From: Mucilaginibacter gilvus
Lineage (GTDB): Bacteria; Bacteroidota; Bacteroidia; Sphingobacteriales; Sphingobacteriaceae
Length of the DNA stretch: 64,000 nt
NCBI RefSeq assembly: GCF_004054195.1
Contig: NZ_SBIW01000003.1
Location: 372,001 to 436,000, forward strand
Direction: 5' to 3'
The notes below the pieces were generated by a model, which made no database searches, was not told the DNA's origin, and worked only from the letters and a program-made list of their open reading frames with translations. Positions 18,582-27,778 of this stretch are shown here, in pieces; position 1 is the stretch's first letter, and every line of letters starts with the position of its first letter. The position numbers and the translations under genes were made by a program.

Positions 18582-19919
18582 ATGCAACAAAACATACTTA
18601 TTATTGATGATGAAAAAAAGCTGAACGGCCTTTTAACCCGCATTATAGAACTGGAGGGCTATAAGGTTTTCCAGGCGTATACCGGCAAAGAGGGGCTGAA
18701 GGTTTTGTCGCAGGAAGAGATCCAGGTAGTAATAAGCGACGTAAAACTGCCCGACGTAAACGGCGTTGAACTGGTAAAACAGATAAAAGAAAAGCAGCCC
18801 TACGTGGAGGTGATCAACCTTACCGCCTTCGGCACCATTGCCGATGGTGTGCTCTCCATTAAAAACGGCGCTTTTGATTACATCACCAAAGGCGATGATA
18901 ACGACAAAATACTCCCCATGCTTGCCCGCGCTATGGATAAGGCGCAGTTGCAACTGCAGGTATTTAAACTGCAAAACAAAATTGTAAAGCAGTTTACGTT
19001 TGACGGTATTGTGGGGCGCTCAAAGGCCATTAATGCCGCTATAGATCTTGCCAAAAAAGTTTCGATTACCGGTACCACCGTGTTACTGCTTGGCGAAACG
19101 GGTACGGGTAAAGAGGTTTTTGCCCATGCTATCCATTACAACAGCAAGCGTAAAACAGAGAACTTTGTGGCGGTAAACTGCAGTTCCTTTAGTAAAGAAC
19201 TATTAGAGAGCGAACTGTTTGGGCACAAGGCAGGTGCCTTTACCGGCGCATTAAAAGATAAAAAAGGTCTTTTTGAGGAAGCCGATGGCGGCACCCTGTT
19301 TTTGGATGAGATAGGCGAAATGGATATTAACCTGCAAGCCAAGATCCTCCGCGTGATTGAACAGGGCGAGTTTATTAAGGTAGGTGATACCAAAACCAGT
19401 AAGGTAAACGTGCGCATCATTGCCGCCACCAACCGCAAACTGGAAGGCGAAATAGCCAAGGGTAATTTTAGGGAGGACCTGTTCTATCGCTTATCTGTAT
19501 TCCAGATCACGCTGCCATCCTTAAACGAGCACCGCGATGATATCGCTTTATTAGCAAAGCATTACCTGAAAGAATACACCCGCAAAGTGGGGCAGAAGAT
19601 AGGGGATATGAGTCCGGAATTTTTAGCCGGATTGGAAAAGCATAACTGGAAAGGTAACATCCGCGAACTGAAGAACATCATCGAACGCGCGGTAATTATC
19701 TGCGATGGCAACACCCTAACGGCCGATCTGCTTCCGCTGGATTTTTATGATAATTTGGACAGCGCGCCATCCTCCTTCGCGCTTTCGGCCATCGAGAAAA
19801 ATCACATCAACAAAATACTCCACTACACCAAAGGCAACAAAACCGAAACCGCCCGCTTGCTGGGTATCGGGTTAACCACGCTGTACCGTAAAATTGACGA
19901 GTACGGGTTGGAGGGGTAA
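18582..19919 (+). CDS. sigma-54-dependent response regulator (NtrC family), probable Kdp regulator
   Basis: A 445-residue regulator. Receiver domain: residues 4-115, with the acidic pair at 9-10, phospho-acceptor Asp53 (VVISDVKLP) and Lys103. AAA+ domain: Walker A GETGTGKE at 171-178, the sigma-54 contact loop GAFTGA at 218-223, and Walker B LFLDEIGEM. A Fis-type HTH closes the protein (KTETARLLGIGLTTLYRKI). It lies directly upstream of the kdp genes, whose kinase is encoded at the far end; KdpE is normally an OmpR-type regulator, so this is a replacement. It probably activates a sigma-54 promoter in front of kdp (inference from position). Confidence 0.92.
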   Translation: MQQNILIIDDEKKLNGLLTRIIELEGYKVFQAYTGKEGLKVLSQEEIQVVISDVKLPDVNGVELVKQIKEKQPYVEVINLTAFGTIADGVLSIKNGAFDYITKGDDNDKILPMLARAMDKAQLQLQVFKLQNKIVKQFTFDGIVGRSKAINAAIDLAKKVSITGTTVLLLGETGTGKEVFAHAIHYNSKRKTENFVAVNCSSFSKELLESELFGHKAGAFTGALKDKKGLFEEADGGTLFLDEIGEMDINLQAKILRVIEQGEFIKVGDTKTSKVNVRIIAATNRKLEGEIAKGNFREDLFYRLSVFQITLPSLNEHRDDIALLAKHYLKEYTRKVGQKIGDMSPEFLAGLEKHNWKGNIRELKNIIERAVIICDGNTLTADLLPLDFYDNLDSAPSSFALSAIEKNHINKILHYTKGNKTETARLLGIGLTTLYRKIDEYGLEG

Positions 19920-19950
19920 TTAATACATCCTAAATACTACTGCCTGTTAA

Positions 19951-20054
19951 TTTAACCACAGAGAGCACGGAAGTTGCACGGAGAGTCACAGAGAATTTTA
20001 TCTCATTCCTCTCTGTGTAACTCTGCGTTTTCCTCTGCTACCTCTGTGGTTAAA
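19951..20054. repeat. palindromic CACAGAG repeat, copy 1
   Basis: A 104-bp imperfect palindrome bounded by perfect 13-bp inverted ends (TTTAACCACAGAG at 19951 and CTCTGTGGTTAAA ending at 20054), with further CACAGAG/CTCTGTG pairs inside. A second copy is at 24767-24873. No ORF is inside. Confidence 0.85.
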
Positions 20055-20097
20055 TCCCATTCGCAAATCAATCCTAATCCACTCCAATTCAATAACC

Positions 20098-20124
20098 AAC
20101 CCTTCCAAAACGGAAGGGTTTTTT
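20098..20124 (+). terminator. intrinsic terminator after the sigma-54 regulator
   Basis: A 9-bp stem (AACCCTTCC at 20098-20106 with GGAAGGGTT at 20112-20120), a 5-nt loop and a following T run. It separates the regulator gene from the kdp genes, so kdp needs its own promoter. Confidence 0.85.
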
Positions 20125-20178
20125 GCGTTATAGTTTTTTCTTGTTAATGGTAAATGTCTATAAATTGTTATTTATCAG

Positions 20179-20192
20179 TTACTTATAAGTAA
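20179..20192. promoter_or_regulatory. 14-bp perfect palindrome upstream of kdp
   Basis: TTACTTATAAGTAA is its own reverse complement. It lies 11 bp upstream of the candidate -24 element, between the terminator and the first kdp-linked ORF. It could be a regulator binding site, although enhancer sites for sigma-54 activators often lie further upstream. Confidence 0.45.
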
Positions 20193-20203
20193 ATCTACGA
20201 AAG

Positions 20204-20219
20204 TGGTATCTCTATTGGC
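20204..20219 (+). promoter_or_regulatory. candidate sigma-54 (-24/-12) promoter of the kdp operon
   Basis: TGGTAT-N5-TTGG at 20204-20218 agrees with the TGGYAY-N5-TTGC consensus except for the last C, with the invariant GG and the -12 G in the right spacing. The predicted start would be near 20229-20231. It sits downstream of a sigma-54 activator gene and upstream of kdp, which raises the weight of an otherwise weak match. Confidence 0.45.
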
Positions 20220-20243
20220 ATAGGTGATGAAAATAATAAGACA

Positions 20244-20327
20244 ATGATCACCATAATCCTCTTCCTCTCCATGCTTTTGATAAGCCGGGTAATTTTTAAA
20301 TCAATCGACTGGTTCGAAAAAATCTAA
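20244..20327 (+). CDS. 27-residue membrane peptide upstream of kdpF
   Basis: The ORF encodes a short hydrophobic peptide starting MITIILFLSMLLISRVIFK and ending DWFEKI: one transmembrane helix followed by a short charged tail. It lies six bases before kdpF, in the same orientation, and has similar size and design to KdpF. It could be a second small Kdp accessory subunit, a leader peptide, or a chance ORF. The candidate promoter lies only about 25 bp upstream, which suits a first gene of the operon. Confidence 0.5.
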   Translation: MITIILFLSMLLISRVIFKSIDWFEKI

Positions 20328-20333
20328 CACATC

Positions 20334-20411
20334 ATGATCGCATTATTCATTATCTCCATCGCAGTTTTCTTATACATGGTATACGTGCTGCTTAAACCCG
20401 AAAACTTTTAA
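20334..20411 (+). CDS. kdpF: KdpF, small subunit of the potassium-transporting ATPase
   Basis: A 25-residue peptide: a single membrane helix (ALFIISIAVFLYMVYVLL) followed by KPENF, the typical KdpF ending (in E. coli the tail is also Lys-Pro-Glu-like). KdpF stabilises the KdpFABC complex in the inner membrane. It lies 12 bp before kdpA. Confidence 0.9.
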   Translation: MIALFIISIAVFLYMVYVLLKPENF

Positions 20412-20423
20412 CCTTCAAACACA

Positions 20424-22142
20424 ATGAACACAGAATTATTAGGAATCGCGGTCTCCTTTTTGCTGATGCTGGTTATCGGCATCCCACTGGGAAAATACCT
20501 GGCAAAAATGTTCGCCGGCGAAAAGGTATGGACCGATTTTATGAAACCCATCGAAAACGGAATCTATAAATTATCCGGCATTAACCCTAACGAGCCTATG
20601 GACTGGAAACAGTTTTTAAAAGCCATGATGTGCATCAACATGCTTTGGCTGGTTTACGGCTTTTTTGTTTTAATGAACCAGGATAAGCTTCCCCTTAACC
20701 CCGATGGCAACCCCGGCATGACTGCCGACCTGGCCTTTAACACCATCATTAGCTTTGTGGTAAACTGTAACTTACAGCACTACAGCGGCGAAAGCGGCGC
20801 CAGTTATTTAATACAGCACTTTATATTTATGTTTCTGCACTTTACCAGTGCGGCTACAGGTATTGCCTGCGCGGTTGCTTTCTTTAAAGCCTTCCGCGAT
20901 AAAACCACTACAAACCTGGGTAACTTTTGGAATTACTTTGTAAAAGCTATCACCCGTTTACTGTTGCCATTATCAATTGTGGTAGCCTTAATATTAACCT
21001 TTAACGGCACGCCAAGCAGTTATGCAGGTAAAGATCAGTTCATTTCCCTGCAGGGCGATACCGTACATGTATCGCGTGGGCCTGCTGCACAAATGATAGC
21101 CATTAAACACTTAGGTACAAACGGTGGCGGTTGGTTTGGCGCAAACTCGGCAAATCCGCTGGAGAACCCTAACTATCTAACCAACATCACCGAAATTGTT
21201 TCGCAGATGATCATCCCTATAGCGATGGTGCTGTGCTTCGGCTATTTTATCGGCCGTAAAAAATTGGGCTGGGTAATATTTGGTGTAATGATGATAGGTG
21301 CTTTAATGCTCCTTATTCCAAGTATCAGCAGCGAAACCGGCGGAAACTCTGCCATAGCCAAAATGGGTATCTCGCAGCCAACCGGTGCAATGGAAGGCAA
21401 GGAGGTCCGTTTTGGGCCAACGGCTACTGCCTATTGGAGTACTTTTACTACCATCGTATCAACAGGTTCTGTTAACGGGATGCATGATAGTACCATGCCC
21501 CTTACCGGTTTATGGCAATTGCTGGGCATGATGATCAACGGTTTCTTTGGCGGTTGCGGTGTGGGTGTGCTCAACTACTTCATCTATCTCATTATCGCGG
21601 TGTTTATCTCCGGGTTGATGGTTGGGCGTACACCGGAATTTTTGGGCCACAAGGTGGAGGCGCGCGAAGTAAAGATAGCCGCTTTGATCACCCTGCTTAG
21701 TCCGTTTTTAATTATGGCGGGTACAGCCATAGCCGCCTTTGTTTTCACCAACCATGGCAATGCCGATTGGGCCGTGAAACCGTCTGCTTGGTTAAACAAC
21801 CCCGGTTACCATGGCTTTAGCGAAATGCTGTACGAGATGACCTCGGCCAACGCCAACAACGGCTCCGGCTTTGAAGGGTTGGGGGACAACAACATCTTTT
21901 GGAACGTAAGCACCGGCGTCCTGATGATCCTGGGCAGGTTCTTGCCAATTATAGGCCCGGTAGCTATTGCGGGCTTGCTGGCCAAAAAGAAATTCATCCC
22001 CGAATCGGCAGGTACGCTGAAGACCGATACCGTAACATTCGGCCTGATGACCTTCGCTGTAATATTGGTACTAAACGCATTATCCTATTTCCCTGCGCTG
22101 GCTTTAGGGCCTATTGCAGAGTATTTTTCAATGCCTAAATAA
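20424..22142 (+). CDS. kdpA: KdpA, potassium-binding channel subunit
   Basis: A 572-residue membrane protein with about ten hydrophobic segments. The selectivity-filter loops are seen: NCNLQHYSGESGASY (about residue 113-127), LGTNGGGWFG (about 230-240), a glycine loop near STGSVNG and FGGCGVGVLNYF. KdpA is the superfamily-of-K-transporters subunit that selects potassium in the KdpFABC P-type ATPase; transport is energised by KdpB. The length fits the family. It lies between kdpF and kdpB, 9 bp before the latter. Confidence 0.97.
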   Translation: MNTELLGIAVSFLLMLVIGIPLGKYLAKMFAGEKVWTDFMKPIENGIYKLSGINPNEPMDWKQFLKAMMCINMLWLVYGFFVLMNQDKLPLNPDGNPGMTADLAFNTIISFVVNCNLQHYSGESGASYLIQHFIFMFLHFTSAATGIACAVAFFKAFRDKTTTNLGNFWNYFVKAITRLLLPLSIVVALILTFNGTPSSYAGKDQFISLQGDTVHVSRGPAAQMIAIKHLGTNGGGWFGANSANPLENPNYLTNITEIVSQMIIPIAMVLCFGYFIGRKKLGWVIFGVMMIGALMLLIPSISSETGGNSAIAKMGISQPTGAMEGKEVRFGPTATAYWSTFTTIVSTGSVNGMHDSTMPLTGLWQLLGMMINGFFGGCGVGVLNYFIYLIIAVFISGLMVGRTPEFLGHKVEAREVKIAALITLLSPFLIMAGTAIAAFVFTNHGNADWAVKPSAWLNNPGYHGFSEMLYEMTSANANNGSGFEGLGDNNIFWNVSTGVLMILGRFLPIIGPVAIAGLLAKKKFIPESAGTLKTDTVTFGLMTFAVILVLNALSYFPALALGPIAEYFSMPK

Positions 22143-22151
22143 TCTTAAATC

Positions 22152-24185
22152 ATGACAACCAGATCAAATAAATTGTTCGAACCGGCCTTGGTGAAAACTG
22201 CGCTGAAAGAGTCGTTCATTAAACTTAACCCAAATGTAATGCTGCGCAACCCGGTAATGTTTACCGTAGAAGTGGGCACCGTAATTATGGCTTACATGTG
22301 TGTGTACAGCTTTTTGCACACCGGCCAGGGTTCGTTCACCTATAACCTTATCATCTTCATTGTACTGCTGCTCACCTTGTTGTTTGCCAACTTTGCAGAG
22401 GCCATTGCCGAAGCGCGCGGTAAGGCACAGGCCGATAGCCTCCGTAAAACCCGTGAGGAAACACCCGCCAAGGTTTTGCTGAAAGACGGCAGCATTGTAA
22501 GCAGATCATCAAACGAGTTACGCAAGGGCGATGTGTTTGTATGCGAAACGGGAGATGCCATCCCAACTGACGGTGAAATTATTGAAGGTTTGGCTACGAT
22601 AGATGAATCGGCCATTACAGGCGAATCTGCCCCGGTTATCCGTGAGGCAGGTGGCGATAAATCATCGGTAACCGGTGGTACCAAAGTGTTATCAGATAAT
22701 ATTAAAGTAATAGTAACCACCGAGCCGGGTGAAAGCTTTCTGGATAAAATGATCGCCCTGGTAGAGGGTGCATCCCGCCAGAAAACACCTAACGAGATAG
22801 CTTTAACTATCCTGCTGGCCAGCTTTACGCTGATATTCGTTATCGTATGTGTTACGCTTAAACCTTTTGCCGATTATGCAAATACCCCTATCACTATAGC
22901 CGCGTTAATTTCGCTCTTCGTCTGTTTAATTCCCACAACTATCGGTGGCCTGTTATCGGCCATCGGTATTGCGGGGATGGATAGGGCGCTGCGTGCAAAC
23001 GTGATCACCAAATCTGGCAAGGCGGTAGAAACCGCAGGCGATATTGATGTGCTGCTGCTTGATAAAACAGGTACCATTACCATTGGTAACCGTAAAGCCA
23101 CCCAGTTTTGGCCGGCCCCGGGCGTATTGCCCGAAACTTTGGTAAAGGCTGCTGTACTTTCTTCCCTTGCCGATGAAACCCCCGAAGGGAAATCTATTAT
23201 AGAGCTTGCCCAGCACAGCGATATGAAAATTTCGCTTACCGCACCAGCCGGGTCAGAGTTTATTAAATTTACCGCGGAAACACGGTCCAGCGGGATAGAT
23301 ACTAAAGATGGCCTGCGCATCCGCAAAGGTGCGTTCGATTCTATCAGGAATATGTCGGTAGCCGCAGGTAACAAATTCTCTCCCGATGTGGAAGAACGCG
23401 TAAAGGCCATCGCATCAAACGGTGGTACGCCGCTGGTGGTAGCACAAAACGAGGTGGTTTTGGGTACCATAGAATTGCAGGATATTATTAAACCCGGCAT
23501 TGCCGAACGTTTTGAACGCCTGCGCAAAATGGGGATAAAAACCGTAATGGTAACTGGTGATAACCCGCTTACCGCCAAGTTTATTGCCGAAAAAGCTGGT
23601 GTGGATGATTTTATTGCCGAGGCCAAGCCTGAGGATAAAATGAACTACATTAAGCAGGAACAAGCCAGCGGCCGCCTGGTAGCCATGATGGGCGATGGTA
23701 CAAACGATGCCCCGGCATTGGCACAGGCAGATGTAGGTGTAGCCATGAACAGCGGTACACAGGCAGCCAAGGAGGCAGGTAACATGGTTGATTTGGATAA
23801 CGACCCAACCAAGCTCATCGAGATAGTAGAAATAGGTAAGCAACTGCTCATCACCCGCGGTACGCTTACTACCTTTTCCATCGCTAACGACGTAGCCAAG
23901 TACTTCGCCATTGTGCCGGCCTTGTTCATCGCTTCTATCCCCGCTTTGCAGGCTATCAATATCATGCACCTGCATAGTCCGGAAAGCGCGATCTTATCGG
24001 CTGTCATCTTCAACGCTATCATCATCCCAATGCTGATACCATTGGCTTTAAAAGGGGTAGAATACAAACCTATCGGTGCCAGCGCATTGCTTCGCCGTAA
24101 CCTGCTCATCTACGGTTTGGGCGGTGTTATCGCGCCATTCATCGGTATTAAACTGATCGATTTACTTATCTCATTAGCTTTTTAA
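22152..24185 (+). CDS. kdpB: KdpB, ATP-hydrolysing P-type ATPase subunit
   Basis: A 677-residue P-type ATPase. The phosphorylation motif DKTGTIT follows LLL near residue 305; the actuator loop TGES is at ITGESAPV; the ATP-binding KSGKAVE region and hinge [11 protein letters not shown] are present. It hydrolyses ATP to drive high-affinity potassium uptake with KdpA and KdpC. Membrane segments are at about 35-90, 215-275 and 575-677. The length and organisation are as expected. The kdpC gene follows after 12 bp. Confidence 0.97.
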   Translation: MTTRSNKLFEPALVKTALKESFIKLNPNVMLRNPVMFTVEVGTVIMAYMCVYSFLHTGQGSFTYNLIIFIVLLLTLLFANFAEAIAEARGKAQADSLRKTREETPAKVLLKDGSIVSRSSNELRKGDVFVCETGDAIPTDGEIIEGLATIDESAITGESAPVIREAGGDKSSVTGGTKVLSDNIKVIVTTEPGESFLDKMIALVEGASRQKTPNEIALTILLASFTLIFVIVCVTLKPFADYANTPITIAALISLFVCLIPTTIGGLLSAIGIAGMDRALRANVITKSGKAVETAGDIDVLLLDKTGTITIGNRKATQFWPAPGVLPETLVKAAVLSSLADETPEGKSIIELAQHSDMKISLTAPAGSEFIKFTAETRSSGIDTKDGLRIRKGAFDSIRNMSVAAGNKFSPDVEERVKAIASNGGTPLVVAQNEVVLGTIELQDIIKPGIAERFERLRKMGIKTVMVTGDNPLTAKFIAEKAGVDDFIAEAKPEDKMNYIKQEQASGRLVAMMGDGTNDAPALAQADVGVAMNSGTQAAKEAGNMVDLDNDPTKLIEIVEIGKQLLITRGTLTTFSIANDVAKYFAIVPALFIASIPALQAINIMHLHSPESAILSAVIFNAIIIPMLIPLALKGVEYKPIGASALLRRNLLIYGLGGVIAPFIGIKLIDLLISLAF

Positions 24186-24197
24186 TAATTAGAAATC

Positions 24198-24770
24198 ATG
24201 AAAAATCTTGTAAAATCCATACGCCTTACATTAGTGTTAATTGTGCTATTGTGCGTAGTATATCCCGTGTTTATTTCCTTCGCCGGTAAACTTTCTAAAG
24301 GCCAGGGTAATGGCGAAACCATCAGTGTAAATGGCAAAGTGGTTGGCTATGCCAACGAGGGCCAAAGCTTTACCCAGCAAAAATACTTTTGGGGCAGGCC
24401 ATCGGCAGTTGGTTACAATGCTGCGGGATCAGGAGGTAGCAATAAAGGCCCAAGCAATCCCGATTATTTAAAGGACGTAGCCAGCCGTATAGATACCCTG
24501 CTTAAATACCACCCGTATTTAAAACGCAGCGAGATCCCCGCCGAAATGGTAACCGCATCGGGCAGTGGTTTAGACCCGGATATTTCACCCGCCGCCGCTA
24601 AGATCCAGATAGAACGCATAACACACAACCGCCAGTTAACCGTTATGCAGGTTACCGACCTGGTTGCCGCCCATACCGAAGCACCACTGTTAGGTCTGTT
24701 CGGCCCAGCCAAAGTGAATGTGTTGAAATTGAATGTAGCGCTTGATGATTTAGCAAAGCCTGCGAATTAA
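24198..24770 (+). CDS. kdpC: KdpC, accessory subunit of the potassium ATPase
   Basis: A 190-residue protein with one N-terminal membrane helix (LVLIVLLCVVYPVFI) and a soluble domain showing the family blocks YFWGRPSA, NPDYLKDV, GSGLDPDISPAAAKIQ and APLLGLFGPAKVNVLKLN. KdpC helps nucleotide binding by KdpB. The stop codon TAA (24768-24770) lies inside the first arm of the palindromic repeat copy that begins at 24767, so the repeat has landed at, or even replaced, the end of the gene. Confidence 0.96.
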   Translation: MKNLVKSIRLTLVLIVLLCVVYPVFISFAGKLSKGQGNGETISVNGKVVGYANEGQSFTQQKYFWGRPSAVGYNAAGSGGSNKGPSNPDYLKDVASRIDTLLKYHPYLKRSEIPAEMVTASGSGLDPDISPAAAKIQIERITHNRQLTVMQVTDLVAAHTEAPLLGLFGPAKVNVLKLNVALDDLAKPAN

Positions 24771-24873
24771 CCACAGAGGGCACAAAGAGAGAACCACAGA
24801 GTTGCACAGAGAAAAAAATGAGATAGAAAGCCGCTGTGTAACGCTGCGAAACCTCTGTTAACTCTGTGGTTAA
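24767..24873. repeat. palindromic CACAGAG repeat, copy 2
   Basis: A 107-bp imperfect palindrome with 12-bp perfect inverted ends TTAACCACAGAG and CTCTGTGGTTAA. It is the same family as 19951-20054. It contributes the kdpC stop codon and fills the gap to the KdpD-like gene. Confidence 0.85.
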
Positions 24874-24892
24874 AATAAATGAGAAGAGTATC

Positions 24893-26029
24893 ATGGCACA
24901 AGAGCAAAATCGTAAAGACGACTCTGTAAAAAACTTCATCGAACTGGTGAAGAAAAGCAGGCGCGGCAAGCTGAAGATCTACATTGGCATGAGTGCCGGT
25001 GTGGGTAAAACTTACCGGATGCTACAGGAAGCGCATGCCCTGCTCAAAAATGGGATAGATATCCAAATAGGCTACATAGAGACCCATAACCGCGCCGAAA
25101 CACATGCCCTGCTGGCCGGTGTTCCGTTCATTGGCCGCCGTAAAATATTTTACAAAGGCAAAGAGCTGGAAGAGATGGACCTGCAGGGCATTCTTAACCG
25201 CCACCCCGAAGTGTTGATTGTAGATGAGCTTGCCCACAGCAATATGGAGGGGAGTAAAAACGGCAAGCGCTGGCAGGATGTTAGGGATATTTTAGAAGCG
25301 GGTATCAGCGTGATAACTGCCGTAAACATTCAGCATTTAGAGAGCCTGAACGAGGAGATAGAATCCATCACCGGCATCGCCATCACCGAGCGAGTACCTG
25401 ATAAAGTGTTGGAACTGGCAGATGAGATCGTGAACATCGACCTGACCGCCGATGAACTGATCAGCCGTTTAAAAGAAGGCAAGATATACGATAAGGCTAA
25501 GGTAGCTACCGCACTGCAAAACTTTTTCCGTAACGAAAAGATATTGCAACTGCGCGAGATTGCTTTGAAGGAGGTTGCCCACCACCTGGAACGGAAGATA
25601 AACGTGGAGGTGCCCAAGCAGATAAAACTACGGCCCGAAAAATTTTTGGCTTGCATCTCCTCCAACGCCGAAACGGCTAAAATTGTGATTCGAAAAACCG
25701 CCCGGCTGGCTTCGTATTACCGCTCGCCATGGATAGTGCTTTACGTGCAAAGCAGCAGCGAAAGTCTGGATAGGATAAAACTGGATAAACAACGCCACCT
25801 CATCAATAATTTCAAACTGGCAACCGAACTTGGTGCCGAACTTATCAAAATAAAAAACGATGCCATCACTAAAACCATTATGCAGGTAGCCGAAGAGAAG
25901 GAAGTTACCACCATTTGCATTGGTAAGCCCCATTTAAATTTGTGGCAGGTGATATTAAGAACGGCTATATTTAACGAATTACTCACCAAAATTGCAGCGA
26001 CGGAAACGGACCTGGTTATATTATCATGA
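24893..26029 (+). CDS. stand-alone KdpD N-terminal (KdpD/Usp) sensor protein
   Basis: A 378-residue protein equal to the N-terminal cytoplasmic half of KdpD. Walker A is GMSAGVGKT at 32-40 and the Walker B-like VLIVDELAHSN is near 115; a universal-stress-protein-like domain covers about 245-375. There are no membrane helices, DUF4118 or kinase domains. The start at 24893 is chosen because the earlier GTG start would lie in the repeat. The stop overlaps the start of the next gene (ATGA), so the two proteins are translationally coupled. In full KdpD this part senses ATP and ionic state and tunes kinase activity. Confidence 0.93.
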   Translation: MAQEQNRKDDSVKNFIELVKKSRRGKLKIYIGMSAGVGKTYRMLQEAHALLKNGIDIQIGYIETHNRAETHALLAGVPFIGRRKIFYKGKELEEMDLQGILNRHPEVLIVDELAHSNMEGSKNGKRWQDVRDILEAGISVITAVNIQHLESLNEEIESITGIAITERVPDKVLELADEIVNIDLTADELISRLKEGKIYDKAKVATALQNFFRNEKILQLREIALKEVAHHLERKINVEVPKQIKLRPEKFLACISSNAETAKIVIRKTARLASYYRSPWIVLYVQSSSESLDRIKLDKQRHLINNFKLATELGAELIKIKNDAITKTIMQVAEEKEVTTICIGKPHLNLWQVILRTAIFNELLTKIAATETDLVILS

Positions 26030-27774
26030 AAGTAAAAACTAAACTCCGGTTAGGCTTCGGCTTTTTATTTGTAGTGGTGCTGTTTTTTGGCGCAACCGCA
26101 TTGTTCTACATTCGCGATATCTCGGAGAACTCTAAGATCATCCTTAAAGATAACTACGAATCACTAAATTTTGCGCGCGAGATGCGGAATATATTAGATG
26201 GGAATGACTTGCCATTAAATAGAGGTTCCCTGGATAAATTCAATAGTTACTTATTAAAACAGGAAAATAATATTACAGAACCGGGTGAGCGGGAATTGAC
26301 TCATAGTGTAAGAACTGCGCTTGATTGGCTCTCCGGATCTAAACCAATCATCGAAAAACAAAAATACGCATGTAGACTGATAAGGAAAGACCTTGCGGAG
26401 ATCGAACGGCTTAACATGCAAGCCATTGTCCTCAAAGACGAGAATGCACGAAAGGCAGTAAGCAAGGCCACCTTATTTTTAGGGCTGGTAGGCAGCTTTA
26501 CCTTTTTAGTGCTGTTTAGTTTCAGTGTGAATTTCCCCGGGTTTATTGCCAACCCGTTACGTGCATTGCTAATAGGTATCCGCGAAATTGGGCAAAAGAA
26601 GTATGATACCCGCCTCCATTTTGAAAAAGACGATGAATTTGCCGAAGTGGCCAACGCTTTCAACTCCATGGCGGCAAAACTGAATGATTGGGAGAACAGT
26701 AACCTCGCTACCGTAATATCAGAAAAGCGGCGCATCGAAACTATTATTGAGCAGATGCAGGATGCCATCATTGGTGTGAGCGAAAAACGGGAGGTGCTTT
26801 TTATAAATGATGCTGCCCGTAAAATACTCAATATCAGCGATGATAAAGTGGTAGGTAAAAACACCGACGCGCTTATCAAGGGTAACGACCTGTTCCGCTC
26901 CATCATTGGTGATGAGGCCACCGTTAAGCAGTTAAAGGTTGTTTTAGATGGCCGGGAGGCTTATTTTCAATTACAAAGCAGCAGTATTGTGGTGCCTAAC
27001 GTAAATCAATCTGCCGATGTTTTGCAGCTTGCCAGCCGTTCGGCAGGGAAGGTGTACATCCTCAAAAATATCACCGAATTTAAGGAGCGCGACGAAGCGA
27101 AGACAAACTTCATCGCCACTATTTCGCATGAGTTGAAAACACCCATTGCATCCATAAAAATGAGTCTTAAATTGTTGAACGATGACCGTGTAGGGGCGAT
27201 GAACACCGAGCAACACCAATTGATAGCGCACATAAAAGATGATAGCGACCGTCTGCTAAAGATCACCAGCGAACTGCTGGAACTATCACAGGTAGAAACA
27301 GGCAATATTCAACTGAATTTTGCGCGTGTAAACCCCATGAAGATAGTTGATTATGCCATCACTTCCATTAAATTCCAGGCGGAGCAAAAAAAGGTGACTT
27401 TAGAAATATTGCAGGATAACACCCTGCCCGAGGTACACGTAGATATTGAAAAAACGGCATGGGTGTTGGTGAACTTCCTCTCCAATGCCCTGCGTTACAG
27501 CGCCGAAAAATCAAAGATAGTGATACAGGTGGCGGCCAAAAATAATAAGGTGGAGGTCTCGGTGAAAGATTTCGGCAAAGGTATAGACGAAGCTTACCAA
27601 AAGCGCCTGTTCGACCGCTACTTCCAGGTACCAACCGATGGGCAGAATAAATCAGGCTCTGGTTTGGGGCTGGCTATCTCCAAAGATTTCATTAACGCGC
27701 AAGGCGGCACCATCGGCGTGGAAAGCGAAATAGGCGAGGGGAGCAGGTTTTATTTTAGTTTGCCGGGCAGTTAG
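26026..27774 (+). CDS. HAMP-PAS sensor histidine kinase, partner of the split KdpD
   Basis: A 582-residue membrane kinase. Helix 1 is at 9-29, a periplasmic helical sensor at 30-148, helix 2 at about 149-171, HAMP at 172-225, PAS at about 236-350, and phospho-His368 in ATISHELKTPIASIK. The ATPase domain shows NFLSNALRYS, DFGKGIDE and GSGLGLAIS. It overlaps the KdpD-like gene by four bases. Together they replace the usual one-piece KdpD; the cognate regulator is probably the sigma-54 protein at 18582. The kinase sensor region is not the KdpD membrane domain. Confidence 0.92.
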   Translation: MKVKTKLRLGFGFLFVVVLFFGATALFYIRDISENSKIILKDNYESLNFAREMRNILDGNDLPLNRGSLDKFNSYLLKQENNITEPGERELTHSVRTALDWLSGSKPIIEKQKYACRLIRKDLAEIERLNMQAIVLKDENARKAVSKATLFLGLVGSFTFLVLFSFSVNFPGFIANPLRALLIGIREIGQKKYDTRLHFEKDDEFAEVANAFNSMAAKLNDWENSNLATVISEKRRIETIIEQMQDAIIGVSEKREVLFINDAARKILNISDDKVVGKNTDALIKGNDLFRSIIGDEATVKQLKVVLDGREAYFQLQSSSIVVPNVNQSADVLQLASRSAGKVYILKNITEFKERDEAKTNFIATISHELKTPIASIKMSLKLLNDDRVGAMNTEQHQLIAHIKDDSDRLLKITSELLELSQVETGNIQLNFARVNPMKIVDYAITSIKFQAEQKKVTLEILQDNTLPEVHVDIEKTAWVLVNFLSNALRYSAEKSKIVIQVAAKNNKVEVSVKDFGKGIDEAYQKRLFDRYFQVPTDGQNKSGSGLGLAISKDFINAQGGTIGVESEIGEGSRFYFSLPGS

Positions 27775-27778
27775 CCCA

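Noticed and set aside
20227-20247. Six-codon ORF overlapping the 27-codon ORF (ATGA)
   Set aside because: Very short and not supported by a special composition; probably chance.
22874-23626. Long antisense ORF inside kdpB
   Set aside because: It is a shadow of the kdpB coding frame and has low-complexity serine-rich composition with no family motif.
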